From positions 3,596,001 to 3,660,000 of the forward strand of contig SPDT01000003.1 of NCBI GenBank assembly GCA_008477525.1: DNA of 64,000 nt. Direction: 5' to 3'. Position 1 is the first letter of the stretch. Every line of letters starts with the position of its first letter. The notes under the pieces were generated by a model. The model saw only the letters and a list, made by a program, of their open reading frames with translations. It was not told the origin of the DNA and did not search any database. Below, one piece after another: positions 62,377 through 64,000 of the stretch. This DNA is from Hypomyces perniciosus (Eukaryota > Ascomycota > Sordariomycetes > Hypocreales > Hypocreaceae). A program made the position numbers and the translations under genes.

Positions 62377-63145
62377 TGTTTGGTGAGGTGTGCGGTGGGA
62401 GATAGCTATTGGAGGTTGGGCTCCAAGTGATAGAGCCAGACGACCGTATGCGTGCCGATTTTGAGGAGAGGCGTGGCAAAACGAAAGGAAACGTCTTTTC
62501 TGTAGTCGCACCAGTGGAAGACGTTTAACCGTCGTGGAGGCTAGGCGGTCGAGAGGCGGGTTCAGATACAAACTCAGCTAGGATGTTGTAGATGTCGTCG
62601 TCGCGTTGTTGTTGACTTACAAGAGGTGCTGAGGTGGGTACAGGTAAAGAGCTAAGAGTTAACAGGAGTAGACATAGTATATAAATGATACCTAGATTAC
62701 CTAGTAGTTATACCTGACTAGGTACTTCGTACTCTTTGTAGTTGCGCTGGACACTCTTGCTTGTCGTAAGACTAGGCAGGTAGCTTACAAGTCCTGATAG
62801 GTACTGATTCAGGTACTACCACTAAAGTACCTACTCAATACCTACCTAGTACATAGTAGTATACGCTAATCGATAGTATGGTATGCTGCTAGGTACAAAG
62901 TACAGAGACTGTGATGTCATATGCCAGACGCATCCTGTGTAATAAGCTGGTCTCCAAGTATTCTGTACTTCATCCACTATTACGTAAAACGCACGGACCA
63001 TTTATGATAATTTTCCCATCCTGGATTCCACCGAGTATTTTTACCTCGTTTCTCATTCCCAATCATTTGGAAGGTCTTTGAAAATTCTGCATCACTTTTT
63101 TCCCGCCGCCTATAGGCGGCGCAGACCCCTCCTTCTCAATAGATC
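62377..63145. promoter_or_regulatory. Divergent intergenic region, hapE / fcf2
   Basis: Contains a GTAC-word tract (62690-62910), CCAAT at 63059-63063, ATTGG (CCAAT on the hapE strand) at 62408-62412, and a perfect palindrome CGCCGCCTATAGGCGGCG at 63104-63121, which ends 24 bases before the fcf2 start. Confidence 0.5.
63104..63121. promoter_or_regulatory. 18-bp perfect palindrome before fcf2
   Basis: CGCCGCCTATAGGCGGCG is its own reverse complement. It could be a dimeric factor site at or near the transcription start, or form a GC-rich hairpin in the leader. Confidence 0.5.
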
Positions 63146-63973
63146 ATGGCAGACTTCGCCGATGATCGAGTCCAACAGCTTCTGCGCCAAGCTGAGCAGA
63201 GACTCCACGGTGACTCTGCGTCAGGGACTACTCTGAAGGTCTCGAACGTGGTTGTGGATGATGCACCGACATCACAGCCACCCTCAACCGCAGAGAGACT
63301 TTCAGTACGCAAACCGCAGACAGAAATACAGGCACAAGGGCAGAGTAAGGTAAGCCAGACGCCCTTTCCTTTCCTCCCTGACACATCAGCGGTATTGTGA
63401 TGAAGATCAGCCCTTCAAGGCAATATGACACAGGACAAGCGTTCGTTTTGGACCACAGTCCTGTGGTTTATGATTTCTTGCACATCATAGTTACTCTGAA
63501 TACCAAATGATTTGTCCCTGTTTCTCTGGCACACAATTACGAAACAGGACTACCCACCGTCATCTCTCCCGCAGACATCTCCTGCGGACTCAAGTGCTAA
63601 CATGCCTTTTCAGGATACCGCTGGGCCGAGCTGGTTTGATCTCCCCAAAACCAACCTTACACCGGAGTTCAAGAGAGATTGGCAACTCATGCGTATGCGA
63701 GGCGTTCTTGATCCAAAGCACCAGAAGAAGGCTCTGCGATCTAGTGCACCTGAGTATTGTCATGTTGGTGAAATTATCGCTGGCCCCACCGATTTCTACA
63801 GCGCCAGACTTACGCGTAAAGAAAGGAAGAGGACGTTGTTGGAGCATATTATGACCGAACATGATGACCCAAAGCTCCAATCGAAGTACGCCGATATACA
63901 GGGTAGGAAAACGAGTGGGAAAAGGGCCTTTTACCAAAGACTGGTGACACAGCGGCGGAAGAGGCAGGTCTAA
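63146..63973 (+). CDS. fcf2: Fcf2 pre-rRNA processing factor
   Basis: Exons 63146-63349 and 63548-63973 give 209 aa. The N-terminal part (MADFADDRVQQLLRQAEQRL) is helical and variable. The Fcf2 domain occupies the C-terminal half, with AGPSWFDLPKTNLTPEFKRD, LQLMRMRGVLDPK-like and HQKKALRSSAPEYCHVGEII. A basic end follows (GRKTSGKRAFYQRLV; RRKRQV). Fcf2 is an essential nucleolar protein of the small-subunit processome needed for early 18S rRNA cleavages; human homologue DNTTIP2/TdIF2. The intron of 198 bases is longer than most here. Confidence 0.93.
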
Positions 63974-64000
63974 TTCATCCACCTGAATCAATGTGGCGGC

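Overview
The window is a gene-dense euchromatic segment of a filamentous ascomycete nuclear genome. The evidence is short spliceosomal introns (mostly 45-100 bases, GT-AG, often with CTAAC branch sites), fungal gene families such as HapE with its fungal-specific N-terminal segment, PalB, PMP47, CluA and Slp1, and protein sequences that look closest to Aspergillaceae/Eurotiales. The order is an inference from recalled family sequences, not a search result. I reconstructed 27 protein-coding genes; almost all are housekeeping or regulatory. I see no secondary-metabolite cluster, transposon, tRNA, rRNA or CRISPR.

Layout. 1-7.2 kb: 5'-truncated SAGA subunit Sgf73 (+), a peroxisomal-type carrier (+), a NOSIP-like RING protein (-), tafazzin (+), Pho85-type CDK (-). 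7.8-18 kb: septin-like GTPase (+), Dml1/Misato (+), poly(A) polymerase (-), forkhead/FHA factor (+). 18.6-31.6 kb: CluA (-), an unrecognised 761-aa protein (+), an SLC35F6-like transporter (+), a Yippee protein (-), a DUF2985 membrane protein (-), tRNA-splicing endonuclease subunit Sen15 (+). 34-43 kb: C2H2 factor (+) with a long leader, PalB (-), PMP47 (+), ribosomal protein L29 (+). 44.8-53.6 kb: Vts1 (+), TFIIIC subunit Tfc4 (+), SUN-domain Slp1 (+). 53.9-64 kb: Mei2-like RNA-binding protein (-), exocyst Sec15 (+), CCAAT-factor subunit HapE (-), Fcf2 (+).

The genes do not form one pathway. Loose themes recur: transcription (Sgf73, forkhead, C2H2, Tfc4, HapE), RNA processing and decay (poly(A) polymerase, Sen15, Vts1, Mei2-like, Fcf2), mitochondrial and peroxisomal function (two carriers, tafazzin, Dml1, CluA), and environmental signalling (Pho85 kinase, PalB).

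The non-coding feature that stands out is a family of short palindromic tracts built from GTAC and CTAG words. They recur in most long gaps after about 23 kb that contain a promoter, and they are nearly absent from gaps between converging genes. Other points worth checking are two GC-AG introns with near-identical donors, several micro-exons, a three-copy 27-base repeat in poly(A) polymerase that encodes tandem sumoylation-like motifs, a three-codon upstream ORF in strong context before the C2H2 factor, a changed acyltransferase motif in tafazzin, and an 18-bp palindrome just upstream of Fcf2.
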